Assembly: GCA_964059195.1 (NCBI GenBank)
Contig: CAXKWD010000001.1
Location: 157,778,532-157,842,531, forward strand
DNA: 64,000 nucleotides
Source: Ectobius pallidus
Lineage: Eukaryota > Arthropoda > Insecta > Blattodea > Ectobiidae
Direction: 5' to 3'
A program made the translations under genes and the position numbers. The notes beneath the pieces were generated by a model that searched no databases, was not told the DNA's origin, and saw only the letters and a program-made list of their open reading frames with translations. Below, piece after piece: positions 33,201 through 45,048 of this stretch (positions are counted from its first letter, which is position 1; every line of letters begins with the position of its first letter).

Positions 33201-34053
33201 ATGGATGAAAGGCGTCCTGTTACCCCCGACAAGGAGTATAAAGCTTACAATTGGAGGTTTCATTACCGAACGGTGTTTTGGTAAAGTTTATTTTCCTGTA
33301 GAGGATAGTTCATCGCTCCGTCTCCTAGCTAGAGGAAACTGAGGTATTTCATGTAAGAACATATAGACATATAGTCATATAATAAAAGAAGTCTAACCAA
33401 AGCTTAACATTTTCTGTACAGAGATGAGATTTATTCTTGTTTCACACACCCACAAACACACACATACATATGTTATATATATAACATACATATATATCGT
33501 CAAAAGTTAATATCAGTAAATGTACATCACCCGTACATAACCTGCGCTCAAAGGAACAGGACTTTTCCGTCTTCATATAAACAGACTGAAGATGGTATTT
33601 TATTTGCCGAAATGTATTTCAAGAACTACAGAAGAAGAACATAACCAAGCTAATCAATATTTTATTGTTTGCAATCGATACCATGTCATGACTTTCGATT
33701 TTTTAAAAATATCTTTACGTTTCGGGGGTCGGGGAGGGGGAGGGGGTTGAAATTTTGAAAAATTCATATCTCGGCGCTTATGAAGTAACTTATAGAGGGA
33801 AACTTTGTTTGAATAAATTAGAGTACTCCCTATGGAGTTCACAGTGACACCAACGTTTCGGGGGTTTTGGGAGTACTAGTAAGGGTGGGGGCGGGGGATG
33901 GTAATTCGAAAATTTTGAAACCACGTCTTGTGGGGTATCGTTGAAAAGCTCTTGATGAGTACTCTACAAATCAATAACTAGTTTCTCGATAGTCTTACAG
34001 TCTTTTGAGAATTATAAAGAACTAATCTTCCTCTACTTGCTCTTTATAAAATA
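33201..34053. other. Unassigned sequence with a palindromic AT tract and G-rich runs
   Basis: 33464-33500 contains ACATATGTTATATATATAAC, a near-perfect palindrome. 33724-33750 and 33868-33900 are G-rich and each follows ACGTTTCGGGGG, suggesting an old internal duplication. Confidence 0.5.
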
Positions 34054-34285
34054 CTAGCTTAAAAGGCCCGGCGTCCCCCGGGTTTATATTTTGTAATGTG
34101 AAATTAACTTGATGAAGGACTTTCGATTTTCAAACTCTATGGCCTTGTATAATATGTACGTAGAACTTGAAATGAGGAAGAATTACTTATCACACTCAAA
34201 CTATTCCCTCAGAAAACGCTAGATATAGCTTTTTATGGCTCATAGAGGATGTCGAATGTTGCATTCCGTTGCTTCTACACACCAT
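34054..34285 (-). mobile_element. Helitron family 2, copy C (3' end only)
   Basis: On the minus strand it ends CCCGGGGGACGCCGGGCCTT then TTAAGCTAG at 34054, followed by T. This copy keeps the terminal hairpin (CCCGG/CCGGG). It matches copy B for about 230 bp, then joins a LINE fragment at about 34286-34290. Confidence 0.8.
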
Positions 34286-34289
34286 GCCT

Positions 34290-35870
34290 TTAAAAATATA
34301 GGTGGGTAGTTTGTTTGGCCCAGAAGATTTCGTTGACTTTAATTGTTTTAGGCCTATGGTCTGTCACTTCTTTAATAGTTATATTTTTCAAATCAAGACA
34401 GTCCAATTCAGTTGCACTGCCATTGTTCGCATTAAACATTAGATTGTATGTAGATTTGGTTTGTGAATATATAGATCTAAAATAATCTGCATATCCATTT
34501 GCAATTTCAACATTTGTTTTTAATGGTTGGCCATTTAATACCATCTCCACACTAGATTTGTGTTGTTTTCTTTGACTTTTTATGAAATTCCAAAATTGGT
34601 TGGTATTTTGCGATATATTCTCCACTATATTCCGTAGATAAGACCTTTAAGCTAATTCAATAGCATTTTTAATTCGGGCCCTACAAGCTTTATATAAAAC
34701 CAAATAGTACTCTGAATCATCTTTCTTCTTTCTGTGCTTCTCCTTGAGTTTGATATCGTTTATAATTTGTTTTGTGAACCAAATGGGATACTTCTGTTTA
34801 TATCCTTTTGAGCTATAACTGAATACAGCTTATTATAAAAAATAGTAACAGTTTGATCTATGTCATGGTGGTTATTTAAATGATCCCATGTGCAATCTCT
34901 TTAGAGTAAATATAACCTATTAAAATCAGCTATGCAATAATTGTATCTACTTATTGCTTCTAAATTACTTTTGTTACCTCGGGTTGTTCTATGGAGTAAA
35001 CTTAAAGGCGGGTGATATGTGTCTTTAGGCACTAAATTATGATCGTCTTCTGTAATATATAAACTCATATTTGTTAATACTAAATCTAGCGTTCTTCCAT
35101 TAATATTTGTTATATTGTTTACTGACTGTTAATCTAAGAGAGTTAATAATTTATACAGTTCCTTTACCTTATTACTACTTGTACTAAAATCGCATGAAAC
35201 ATCAAAAATCTCAGGGAAATTGAAACCACCAAGTATAACAGTATTACAACCAAATAAAACTATATTTTGTTCAATTTTATCATTATATTCAACATAAGAG
35301 TTTAAGCTGGAATTTGGAGAAAAGTAAACTGTACCTATGATATACTTCACACTATTGTAATAGAATCGTAAACTGAATCGTAGATCAAGTGTAGATATAT
35401 TTCTTTTCACCCGTCTCTTCCTTAAAATTTCTTCTTTGTGGAATCTTCTGCAAAACTTTACCACTATAGCACTAGGTAACTGTGAGGATGATCTTGACGT
35501 TATTCTATGACAGGCGTCAATGTCAGTGTCTTCAAGGTTCACGTCCAGTGCTTTGCCAACAGTTTTCACTAATCGTACGTAGTTTTCTCCTGGTTGCATT
35601 GGGATTCCATGAATTTCCACCATGTTGATTCTTGAATACTGCTCCAGGTCTTCTATTCGATCTTTTAATTCTTTATTTTCTTTATGTAATTCCAGATTTC
35701 TTCAATTTTTTAAGGTTTCGTCCAATCTTCTACCGTATACTGTTTGGGTCTTGAAATTTTCATCAAGTTTTTCGCGACTTACTCTTATCTTTCGCCAAAA
35801 TGTTTTGCTGTGTGCGTTAAGAAGTTATTGGAGGCCAAAATATTTTTGCTGTGGGGATTAGCTACAAAAA
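34290..35870 (-). pseudogene. Decayed CR1/Jockey-like LINE with ORF1 fused to ORF2 endonuclease
   Basis: Reading on the minus strand from 35870: a coiled-coil with one stop (KENKELKDRIEDLEQYSRIN), then the ORF1 RNA-binding domain MVEIHGIPMQPGENYVRLVK and DTDIDACHRITSRSSSQLPS. Near 35390 this runs in frame into the ORF2 endonuclease, IIGTVYFSPNSSLNSYVEYN and NTVILGGFNFPEIFD. The canonical GDFN aspartate is G here, so catalysis would be lost. Next come NGRTLDLVLTNM-type endonuclease C-terminal sequence (34900-35120, broken frames) and the EN-RT linker NQFWNFIKSQRKQHKSSVEM at 34290-34625. The RT core is absent, cut off at the Helitron joint. The fusion requires an internal deletion that removed the end of ORF1 and the start of ORF2. 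Confidence 0.85.
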
Positions 35871-36279
35871 GTTAGGCCGCTGAGTAACGGTAAGAAGTAT
35901 AAAGACTTCCTCGTTTGCTACTAGATAAAATATTATGCAACATCAGAAACTGTTAACACGTGCACAATTTTGAAACTTGCCTGTCTCGGAGTTTATTAAT
36001 GTGATGTGAAATTCACCACGTTCGTCTCGCCAGGGCACTCGTAACATCTGCATAATTCAATACTGCCTCCTAACCGCACTTAAGTTTTGGCATGGCATCC
36101 TATGAATGTGCTATGACTAATCTGCATCTTTCCTTCGTATGATAAGAGGTTTTCAGTATTTACATACAGCCATACTAACCCAGTTCCTTATACCTGGGTA
36201 CATGCTGATTGTCTTGCATCACCAGACCCAGTAGTATTTCTTAATATTAAAGAAAACATTTATAATAAAGAGGACTGCG
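35871..36279. other. Unassigned sequence
   Basis: No supported feature. Confidence 0.4.
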
Positions 36280-36390
36280 TGCAATGTGCATGTTAACCTA
36301 ACACTTAGTCCTAATCACCCAGTCCTTAACCCGGCCGGGAATCGAACCTGGACCGCCAGAGTGGAAGGTAGGGGCGCTATTGACTCATCC
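36280..36390 (-). mobile_element. tRNA-derived SINE, family S5, partial copy
   Basis: The minus strand shows CAATAGCGCCCCTACCTTCC, CTGGCGGTCCAGGTTCGATT and CCCGGCCGGGTTAAGGACTG. The B box GGTTCGATTCC is intact. The same head occurs at 59355-59515. Confidence 0.7.
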
Positions 36391-38109
36391 ATTTATTAAG
36401 TATCCTGAATATGCTCATATACCCCTGGACTTTTCAAATTCCTCCGAATTCAACCAAGTGTTATTATAATTATGCTAATTATTATATAATTCTAAGCCAC
36501 AGTCAATAATAGTATTTTTTGCAAAAGCATATAATTTTATGGAACTGTAAACATTTAGAGGATGACGGATCCCTTTTAAATAAGGGAGACTCAATTTCCC
36601 ATACAAGTTATAAAAACAGTGACTGACTGCAAAGAAAGCATTTACAGTATAATAATAATTGGCTTCTAAGGCAGTTAATGTTCACCATTGTATAATTATA
36701 CACTAAATTTTTATTTTTATATATAAGTTTTCCCATAATGGCTGGGACACTTTACATTGCTGAGAAATCTACGTCTCCAGGTACAAGAGGATACGAATCC
36801 AATAATAAACCATTCGGTCAGAGATTATTATTATCACTATTATTATTATTATTACTATTATTACTATTGTTAGCCCTTATCACAGGAAGCATATGAACTA
36901 ATGACTGGGTTAATGGTTGTAATAGGGAGAATAAGGAGTCTATGGTTAAAACACGTTGATATTTTCTCGCTGCTTGGGTGATAAAATCTTTTACTCTAGG
37001 CAATCCTCCAATGATTTTGTGTTGTTGGACGGACGTGCAGAAGGAACGTGTCAGTGAGTCCTCGGGTTATCAATTATCTTGGAGAAGCGTTTCGGTGTAA
37101 GTATTATTACCATCTTCAGTCCACTAAAATTTTATCATAAAGGTGGGGAATCATTAGTACAGCCACGAATTGTATACTGTTTAAGATTAGCTGATCACCA
37201 AGAATACAAACTCGTTTTTAATTTTTGGCACAAATTAGTATTCCTCATAAAAATAAATGTAATTACGGCACGAATTTGTAAGCCCAGTGCAGTATATAAA
37301 AAATATGTCCAGCCCTTGTGCGGGAGAAGTGTAACAAATTCCGGAAGGGAGAAGATAAAATCGTAAAAACGTCTAACATAAATACCGCTGTGTCTTGATC
37401 TACGCAGGCGCTAAACTTAAAGGGGCTCATATCAGACAATAGCGTAATAATTCTTAATAATCGGAAATAATAACAGCAGGATAGCAATTGCAGCACATTT
37501 CCCTGGGGCTTCATAAACACAGATAACACAACACACGCGCAAGATCTAACTTTAACTATTGTGAAATTCTTAATACAAAGAGAGGATTTGGACAAAAATT
37601 AAAATTCTACCTTCGCTTTGTTCCAACATCCTCTGATTTTATATTGGTAAATAGTAAGCAATTTCGTTTTCTATGTAATGACTAATAAGATATATAATAT
37701 TGCCTTTAAGCACAGGGCTTATGTAAGATGATGTAACATATTTTGGGGATACGTAGGCTACTTGTTAAAAATGTAAATAAGATGCATATAAACAATCTTC
37801 TCCTAAAATACTCATAAGTGCACAACGTATTTTATTTCTAAATTATATCTGAAGAAAAAGTTACTTTGTCTCCTGGTCGCAATTAAAAAAATTGTCACGC
37901 TTTCCAGTTGGTAATATAATTTCTAAATAGGCCTATACGACTTATAAGGATGCTTGTACAATATCATTTTTGGGTAGTTCTAAATCATCGGTAATCGCGC
38001 TGTAATAATAATAATAATAATAATAATAACAATAACAATAATAACTATAATAATGCAGTGCACTAAAATACTCTTACATAATGCACAAAGGACGTTGCCT
38101 GTCTTTTAA
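36391..38109. other. Unassigned sequence with two trinucleotide microsatellites
   Basis: ATT-type run at about 36826-36868 and an imperfect AAT/AAC run at 38003-38053. Nothing else is recognised. Confidence 0.5.
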
Positions 38110-38345
38110 TACGCAACGAACGTATAATGAAATGTATTAAGATACGAATGTGTTTATGAAACGAGCGAAGCGAATGCCGTTATAGGCAAGTTGCATACGA
38201 CTGTTTCTGCTCGACCATAATTAAAGATTTTGCTAAGTTTTGTTATTTTAGTTTCGCTCAATCAGACAGAGATGGTTGTCCTTCGCAATCAGGTGTTCAC
38301 GTATTTCTTGTCTTTTGCGACAGATGGCAGCTGATGGCGTGCAAT
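38110..38345 (-). repeat. Diverged repeat Q, copy 1
   Basis: On the minus strand: GACTTGATTGCACGCCATCA, a CATCTGTCGCAAAAG block, CAGTCGTATGCAACTTGCCT and GTATCTTAATACATT appear in the same order as at 55376-55610 on the plus strand. Identity is high only in blocks. Confidence 0.55.
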
Positions 38346-38525
38346 CAAGTCGACAGTTCAAATTATAATAACTTTGAAGTGAGATACATGAGCCAAGAAA
38401 TAAAAGAACACATAAAGATATTCTATCTCCGTCTTCAATTTAGCCCGAACCGACTTGTGCAACAACTGAGCAATTACAGTGTAGAGCAATACATCAGGAA
38501 CAGGACACCAAAACATGTCATGTAA
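38334..38525 (+). other. Unrecognised 63-codon ORF partly inside repeat Q
   Basis: The frame begins MACNQVDSSNYNNFEVRYMS and ends RNRTPKHVM. I do not recognise a domain. Its first codons lie in repeat Q, and the other copy (minus strand near 55395-55370) begins similarly, MPYDQVEA, before a stop. It may be an exon fragment or a chance frame. Confidence 0.2.
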
Positions 38526-38734
38526 TATGCAACTTTATCATGTTATTTACCTCTCTTAATGTATCAGGAAGGTTATTTTAGTGTTTTCTTTATAACTTTA
38601 TGACTGTGTTGTAAACAATATTGTAGTCAGGAATAATAGTCCGATACTACTGTTTATGGTTTTGAGGAATACAAAAAAGAAAAAAAAAGCTTCTTCTTGG
38701 TAGTTTCCTTGAAACGAAGGGAATTTCACAACAC

Positions 38735-38823
38735 GAAATGAATTCGGGCCGGGCGGCGTGGGTCGCTTAAATCCTAAAAGGGACTGGTAAAAACTAAGGT
38801 AAAGAAGAAGAAGAAATGAATTC
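38735..38823 (+). mobile_element. 5'-truncated SINE tail, family S6, with target duplication
   Basis: GAAATGAATTC at 38735-38745 and 38813-38823 flanks a 67-bp insert. GTGGGTCGCTTAAATCCTAA, AGGGACTGGTAAAAACTAAG and a GAA-rich tail match the 3' end of the full copy at 44638-45036 (minus strand). Confidence 0.85.
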
Positions 38824-39242
38824 AATTTGGTATAATATTAAAATTAACACGAACACAATTGATTTTATCTTAAAAACAGTTTGTTTATTACGCAATTTCA
38901 TTTGCTATTCTCAAGTTTTTAAGATCATTTCGTGTTCGATAACAATCGATACCACACCAATGTTTTAATGAAAATATGTATCGTAATGGATATCATGGAT
39001 ATCATATAAGCGTATTATACTATGGCCAAGCAAAAACAATATTTATGCAGTCAACTTATCTCAAATATAGACTATAAATATATACTGTAATATGAAATTA
39101 TAAAAATATTGTGGTTGTCATTTTAACACTGGTGACCACAATATAGTTCTGTGCTGAATACATGTGCTAGTACGTTGCTGCTAAGAGAGTTCATAATTAG
39201 CGTAGTCCAGCATTTCATCATTAAAGAGAATGTTCGTTAATG
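38824..39242. other. Unassigned A+T-rich sequence
   Basis: No supported feature. Confidence 0.4.
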
Positions 39243-39244
39243 TA

Positions 39245-39556
39245 CAGGCAGGGGGGAAAAAAGCGGACCGACTAAAATATTTAAGTTGCCGATATGGGCC
39301 ACTGTGCATGCCTAGCGGCATTCACAGGATAGCAGCTGACAGAGAAGTTGAAGGCTATTGGACAAAATATTAGGACCTGAAAACGTCGTGGACCGACCGG
39401 GCAGTCCAGTAGCCTAATTGATTTTTATATATTTTTTATTTTTCAGTTTTATTGTCCAACTACACAGGACTAAGGACATAAGGACGCATGGGCATTGGTG
39501 TGTACAAGGCTCTGAAATCAGCTACAAGAGTCGGTCCGTTTTTTTCCCCCCACCTG
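39245..39556. mobile_element. Mariner-like MITE with TA target duplication
   Basis: CAGGCAGGGGGGAAAAAAGC followed by GGACCGACT at 39245 is inverted at 39529-39556 (AGTCGGTCCG, poly-T, CCCCCCACCTG). TA flanks both ends (39243-39244 and 39557-39558). Length 312 bp, no coding sequence. TA duplication plus the short inverted ends point to the Tc1/mariner superfamily. Confidence 0.85.
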
Positions 39557-39715
39557 TACATTATTCTGAATATTACAAGATCTTCTTTCTTTAAAACTTC
39601 TTTCAAGTAGGCCTATAAATTAATTGGCGTGATAATTGAAATGGAATAATTATTAAGAAACTTTGCTTGATATATTTTATCTAGTGTTTGGATTTTGTTT
39701 ACATGAAGGCTCAAT

Positions 39716-39967
39716 AAGTTATTCCTATCTGACTGGGTGACGCAGTCAATATCGCACTGTCTTTCTTTGCCCAAGGTTGCGGGATCGATCCCGGCCCGGT
39801 CGATGGCATTTATGTGTTCATAAATGTGACAGGCTCATGTCTGTAGATTTGCCGGCGTTTAAAAGAACTGCGGAAAAAAAATCCGGCACATCGGCGACGG
39901 TTACAGGTCTAATTTGCAGTACATCCTCGTCGTTAAATACCATAAAACCAATCAGCAAGTTCTTCCT
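39716..39967 (+). mobile_element. tRNA-derived SINE, family S2, copy 2
   Basis: Imperfect target duplication AAGTTATTCCT / AAGTTCTTCCT (39716-39726 and 39957-39967). The head has GGGTGACGCAGTCAATATCG (degraded A box) and GGTTGCGGGATCGATCCCGG. The body parallels 7647-7882. Confidence 0.85.
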
Positions 39968-40380
39968 GGTGCATCGATGGTCTGTTGGCCACTTAAGGCA
40001 GCGGAATAGCTGATATTATTGCAAAGAACACCAGTCTAGCTACGTCTGTATGCAAGTGCCCATGTATATATCCGACCATACGTATACACCATTAATAATA
40101 TCGGAACGTAGGCCTACATTGTAGGTCTACATGTTCAATATAACAGAACTGATCTTGTTAACTGCAACTTAACAATTGTCAAGCATTCACTTGTTCATTA
40201 TCATTCACATTACAGTAATGTATGTTCTCTTTCAGTATCTACTTCAGCTTTAATTGCCTGCTAATTCTAAAGAAATAATAAATTTTAATAACTTAATAAC
40301 TTTTTTGCACTCCTTAGCTCGTAAGTGTTCCTTACGAAAGTTGTTTACATGGATCGTAACTTGACATTACCACACGCAAT
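39968..40380. other. Unassigned sequence
   Basis: No supported feature. Confidence 0.4.
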
Positions 40381-40442
40381 CTTGTTGCTAGGGGCGACGG
40401 GCGGAAAGTGACTTGTTGCTAGGGGCGACGGGCGGAAAGTTA
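40381..40442 (+). repeat. Perfect-phase tandem duplication, 2 x 31 bp
   Basis: CTTGTTGCTAGGGGCGACGG then GCGGAAAGT occupies 40381-40411 and 40412-40442 with one difference in the last bases. The block is G+C-rich against an A+T-rich background. Confidence 0.95.
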
Positions 40443-40660
40443 CTTTACCGCCCGCAAATGCTTATTTGCGAGCAGAAATGACCAAGGCCTCCCCGCTTTA
40501 TAAATATTCGGTTGCCATAAACAATAACAAATGCGAATCCCTTTCTGAAATAAGCACCATTCTTCAAGACTGTATATACATAATATTTTCAGGTAATATC
40601 ACAATTAATATAATTAAATTGATATAAGTAACAGTCGTGCAAAAAATAGCATGCAACACA

Positions 40661-40759
40661 CGGACCGTAAAGGCATTTACGGGTCTCGAAAACTTAAAAA
40701 CCCTCGGCTGCGCCTCGGGTTTTCAATTTGTTTCCTCGACCCGTAAACGTGCCTTTCCG
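40661..40759. repeat. Snapback repeat with nested hairpin
   Basis: The left arm CGGACCGTAAAGGCATTTAC plus GGGTCTCGA (40661-40689) pairs with the right arm TCGACCCGTAAACGTGCCTT plus TCCG (40736-40759). Between them AAAACCC and GGGTTTT (40697-40723) form a second stem around TCGGCTGCGCCTC. No target duplication or coding sequence is seen. Confidence 0.75.
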
Positions 40760-40799
40760 CCCTTGTGTCGCAATATACTATTTTGGTTGGTGTGTTTAT

Positions 40800-43700
40800 A
40801 CAGCACTGTCTAGGAATGTTTCTTTGGTCGTATTGAAACGTGAAAAATCATACAATTGGATTATAGGCTACCTCGATTATCCAGGCTAGTATTATGTACC
40901 CAGATTGTCTCGGATGATTGAAAACTCAGGTAACATGGACGATTCTTGTATATTTGATTGCTTCGTACGATTATATTAACACATTTGACAAATATTTATT
41001 TTATGATACTAGTGGAATATGTGTGGAAATAAGGAACCAGGAAAGTCAAGTTTCAAAAATAGGCCCACACGAGTTCAAAATAGTAATTTGGTAGCAGTAC
41101 ATATATAGTAAACAAATACCGTTATTTAAAAACAGAGAGGCTATAAAATAACTATTTCATGCTGTCTGAACCTGTAATCGTTAATACCATCGTTTGGAAT
41201 ACCTTTATTCTCAACTTCTTTTATTTGCCATGGCCTTTCGGTTTCATGGGAACCATCATCAGGGCACCCTGTTTTGTAGTCACATTGTGTTATGAAATCG
41301 CACACCGCACAGGTTATTGTATAGGGGAGTGGAAATGATTAGAAATAATAGGCGGTTTATGTAGAGGAGATACAAGGCAGAACGTGGAACGGCTCGTCGC
41401 CCTACCTACAATTTGCTTTACACTATCATCGATCCACATAGACCACAGTGACCAGCCTGAAGTGTGTGTTTACTTCTTGTAAAACATAGAGAATCGGGGA
41501 ACGTGACACACATGGAGACATTGGGCACAGTTCGCACGGGGGAATGCTGTATATTCGAGGATGTTAGGCACTGTTCAATGGGCAAGGCGGTATCAGGCAG
41601 AGATGGCGAGAAGGGGGGAAGCTTCACCAAAACCTGCGGGTGTAAATACTTCTGAGGAAAAGATGCACACAGAAGACAATTGGACACAATAGGAAAATGG
41701 AATAGCTTACATAGTATAGCCTACTGGAGATACAGAACGTGAAATATGACTCAGTTCAATCTCTACAGTTATAAAACGGTCACATGTATGGTGATCTTAT
41801 CGATACGTAGGCCTACTGGGCCATTTTTGAATATGTTAATTAATTGGCGTTCATGCAAATTATCTTTTCTACTTGACTACTAGTAGCAATGGAAGCTAGG
41901 CCTGCTCATATTGCTAGTAAAAGTCCTTCGGGATCCGCCGTGGCGCGGTTACAAACCGGAACCTGATTTCAGAAGATTCGGCCCGAAGTGCCCGATTTTG
42001 AGTTCCTGTTCCCCGGAGAGCAGATATCCTTAATATTGTGCCAGGAAACACTTTCGTTACTAGGAGTTTCTAAGCGAATAAAAAAAAGTTATAATTTTAT
42101 GACAAGCCAGAAGGTGAAAAGTATTATGAGACAACTCAGCACTTCATAAAAAATTCCATCCCATTTCAATTTTTCGGAATACAGTGATATTAGTCATGTG
42201 ACGTCTAGGAGGTAACTTATCTGATGAATGAATTGTCTCTGAACTCAATCTGAATTTGATAAAAAAAAAAGAAAACACATAAAAACAAGTGCCGGTAGTT
42301 ACAATCCAATTAAAAGTTACTTAATAGATTAATGAGCCGTTATCCCTGAACTTTTTCTGTAAACTTATCCTATAAATAACTATCATTACAGTGCAAGTTA
42401 CAAACAAGACTCTCATTAAAACAAAAGCTAGGATAAAAAATTCGCATACACTGTCGCCACATTATCTCACTAGAAACCAAAAAACACAAAAGTATAGTTT
42501 AATTTCTCATAGACTTTAGCAAGACAAATTACTAACATACACATATGAACATTACATACAATCCAGATCCATTCTAACACAAGATGGAAATCATGTTCTT
42601 TCTTGACATTTGGTCTGAAAAATAGGCAATGGATCTAGTAAAAAAGTAAAAAGGCCCAGAATTCAGCTCGAGTTCTAGTAAAGCAAGTTGCTTACTAAAG
42701 ATAGTTGCAATTATACATCAACCAGCTATGATGGATTGCGGCTATATCCTAAGCAATATTCTCCACAGAGAGGTTAGCAAAGTAGGCTATGTCCTCTTTA
42801 CAGTGATAGTAACTGTAAAATGTGTTACCGGTTCAATCCAGTAGTTCTCACATCGTCACTATATAGTGTGATGTGTTAACAAATAGAAAAAAAAAAAGAT
42901 TGTTGTTCATACCCGTCATCATTTTGAGATAAAGACGTTGTTACTGCGTTTAATGTTTTGTATCTTTATTTTATTTCGAATCGTAAACATTGTTCGATAA
43001 GCAAGCCCGTTATAATAATTATTGAGATGTCATTGTATGTCTCGCTAGATGCTGCTCTTATCCCTACCCTACAAATATCCACTGCTTCCACTTAACCAAT
43101 ACAGATACTACAGTGCGTTTCACATAAGAGTTGACCAATCGTGCGGGTTTCTGCGTCGCGGCGGCCACAGCTCTAACTCCCGAGCGATCCGGTGGAATAT
43201 CTACGCAAATAAAACCGCTAATGCTGTAATGATTCAGGTTCTCACGATTACGGTTAAAATTACAACGAAATTAACCATGTGCCTCATCACAAGAGATGTT
43301 GAAAAGTCCTCCTCTTGCATCCACACAACAATGGCACCTTTTAATGAAATTTTGTTTCACGCGCATAAGTTCAGCTTTCGAGATAGAATTAATTTACCAT
43401 GTGATAAATTGTCTTTAAGTTCTTTTAATGCATGGGGTTTTGAACTTGACACTTTATTTTTCAATTTACCACATAATGAATAGTCGTATACTGTTAATAT
43501 TAAAAATTAAAATGGTTATTTATTAAAACTTCGTATACATTAATGCAATGCACTTTTTTGGATGCAGGAAAAATATTAATGATTAAAATTCAAACACATT
43601 AATATGAGCATGGGCATGGGAAATCGCTTTTGACATAACTTTATCCCGCTAATTTACAAAATGGATTAAGGTCAGTTTTGCATAAAGGTAAGGTAGTTTA

Positions 43701-43957
43701 GGTTTCCTATTTAACTGTATCCTTTACCCAAAGAATGCTGTTTGGAATATAGAAGCTTCAGAATATTCGCGGCCAAAACTATCCATAATATGAAACTGTA
43801 AATATTTTACATTTTATTAATTGGCTTTGTCCCGGGCAGCCAGTTGGCCATCCCTGCTGTATACTTTTCATTAATGAGTGACATTGAGTAGGCCTATCTG
43901 TGATATCAGAGAACAAGTTCTCGCGTCACTGAAGTAATCTTATTACCAGTTATATAC
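40800..43957. other. Unassigned sequence
   Basis: A frame of 144 codons at 43049-43483 (plus) is open but composition and sequence give no family and no codon signal I trust. 41933-41990 has a weak tRNA-head-like CCGCCGTGGCGCGGTTACAA that may be an old SINE. Otherwise nothing. Confidence 0.4.
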
Positions 43958-44135
43958 AGTATTATTATTAGTATTACTATTATTATTAGTATTACTATTA
44001 TTATTTATTAGTATTATTATTTATTAGTATTATTATTTATTAGTATTAGTATTATTATTAGTATTACTATTTTTAGTAGTATTATTATTATTATTATTAG
44101 TAGTATTACTATTTTTAGTAGTATTTATTAGTATT
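43958..44135 (+). repeat. Compound microsatellite of ATT and AGT triplets
   Basis: Interspersed TATTATTAGTATTACTATT motifs and TTTATTAGTATTA motifs form a higher-order pattern over about 180 bp. Confidence 0.9.
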
Positions 44136-44625
44136 TAAGTCTTATTTAGGAATTTTAAAAGCACTACCAGGTATTTTGTCATTGCCAAAGCTTAACTTAA
44201 GGCTACTGCTCTTTGATCAACCGATGTCTGAAATGTACGCATATCGGCGAGTTGTAAAACACCCTGTAGTTGTTACTGCCCTGTTTGTTGTCACATAATT
44301 AGCAGCACATGTTCACAAAACATTAATTAACGCTACACCTCATCACGGCACACTTCGAATCCCGCCAATCTAATCGTACTCATTCTGGTGTAAAGTACTA
44401 ATGAACGAATGGATGGGTTGATCGACACGCACCTGGTCCGCAGCATAAAGCGATTTCTCCTGGGATATCTAAGGATTTCTTGAACCAGTTCCAAATCCGC
44501 CTCAAAGGCTCATATTGATGAAAATTCACCCACCCATTAACGATCCTTAAAAAGTGAGAGCGAAAAATAATTATGTAAAACTAGGTATCAGACTTCGGGT
44601 CTCCTTCATGGTCTCCCTGAACCCA
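44136..44625. other. Unassigned sequence
   Basis: No supported feature. Confidence 0.4.
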
Positions 44626-45048
44626 ACTCGGGTAACTTTCTTTCTATCTTTATCTTAGTTTTACCTCTCCCTTTTAGGATTTAAGCGACCAAAGCCACCC
44701 GGGCCTTACAGGGCCGCGACCTATCGGGATCACATACATACATACATACATACTTTTTTGACCAGACAAGGACATGGAGGATGAGTGATCAGCTCAATGC
44801 CGGGGCCACCTCCGAGACAACACGAGCACATAGGACGAGAAACACCATTCACACACACACACACACACACACACTCCAAACAAGGCGAGGATGTGATGAA
44901 GATGATAATATCTGGGGACCACAAGGGCCTAAAGTTACCTGACATTTGTCTCACAGGTGAGGAAAAACCCCAGAAAAATCCCACCTAGGTAACTTGTCTC
45001 GACCAGGAATCGAGCTCCTACGCCACAGGGGTGGACACTCGGGTAACT
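44626..45048 (-). mobile_element. SINE family S6, full copy with 12-bp target duplication
   Basis: ACTCGGGTAACT lies at 44626-44637 and 45037-45048. The minus strand has a degraded tRNA-like head with GGAGCTCGATTCCTGGTCGA, the GGGGTTTTTCCTCACCTGTG block, an internal (TG)n run (44850-44872), a (TATG)n run (44734-44752), GCTTAAATCCTAAAAGGGAG and a GAAA-rich tail. The truncated copy at 38746-38812 matches its 3' end. Confidence 0.9.

Noticed and set aside
43049..43483. 144-codon plus-strand frame
   Set aside because: No recognisable domain, no splice or promoter context. Too weak to call a gene.
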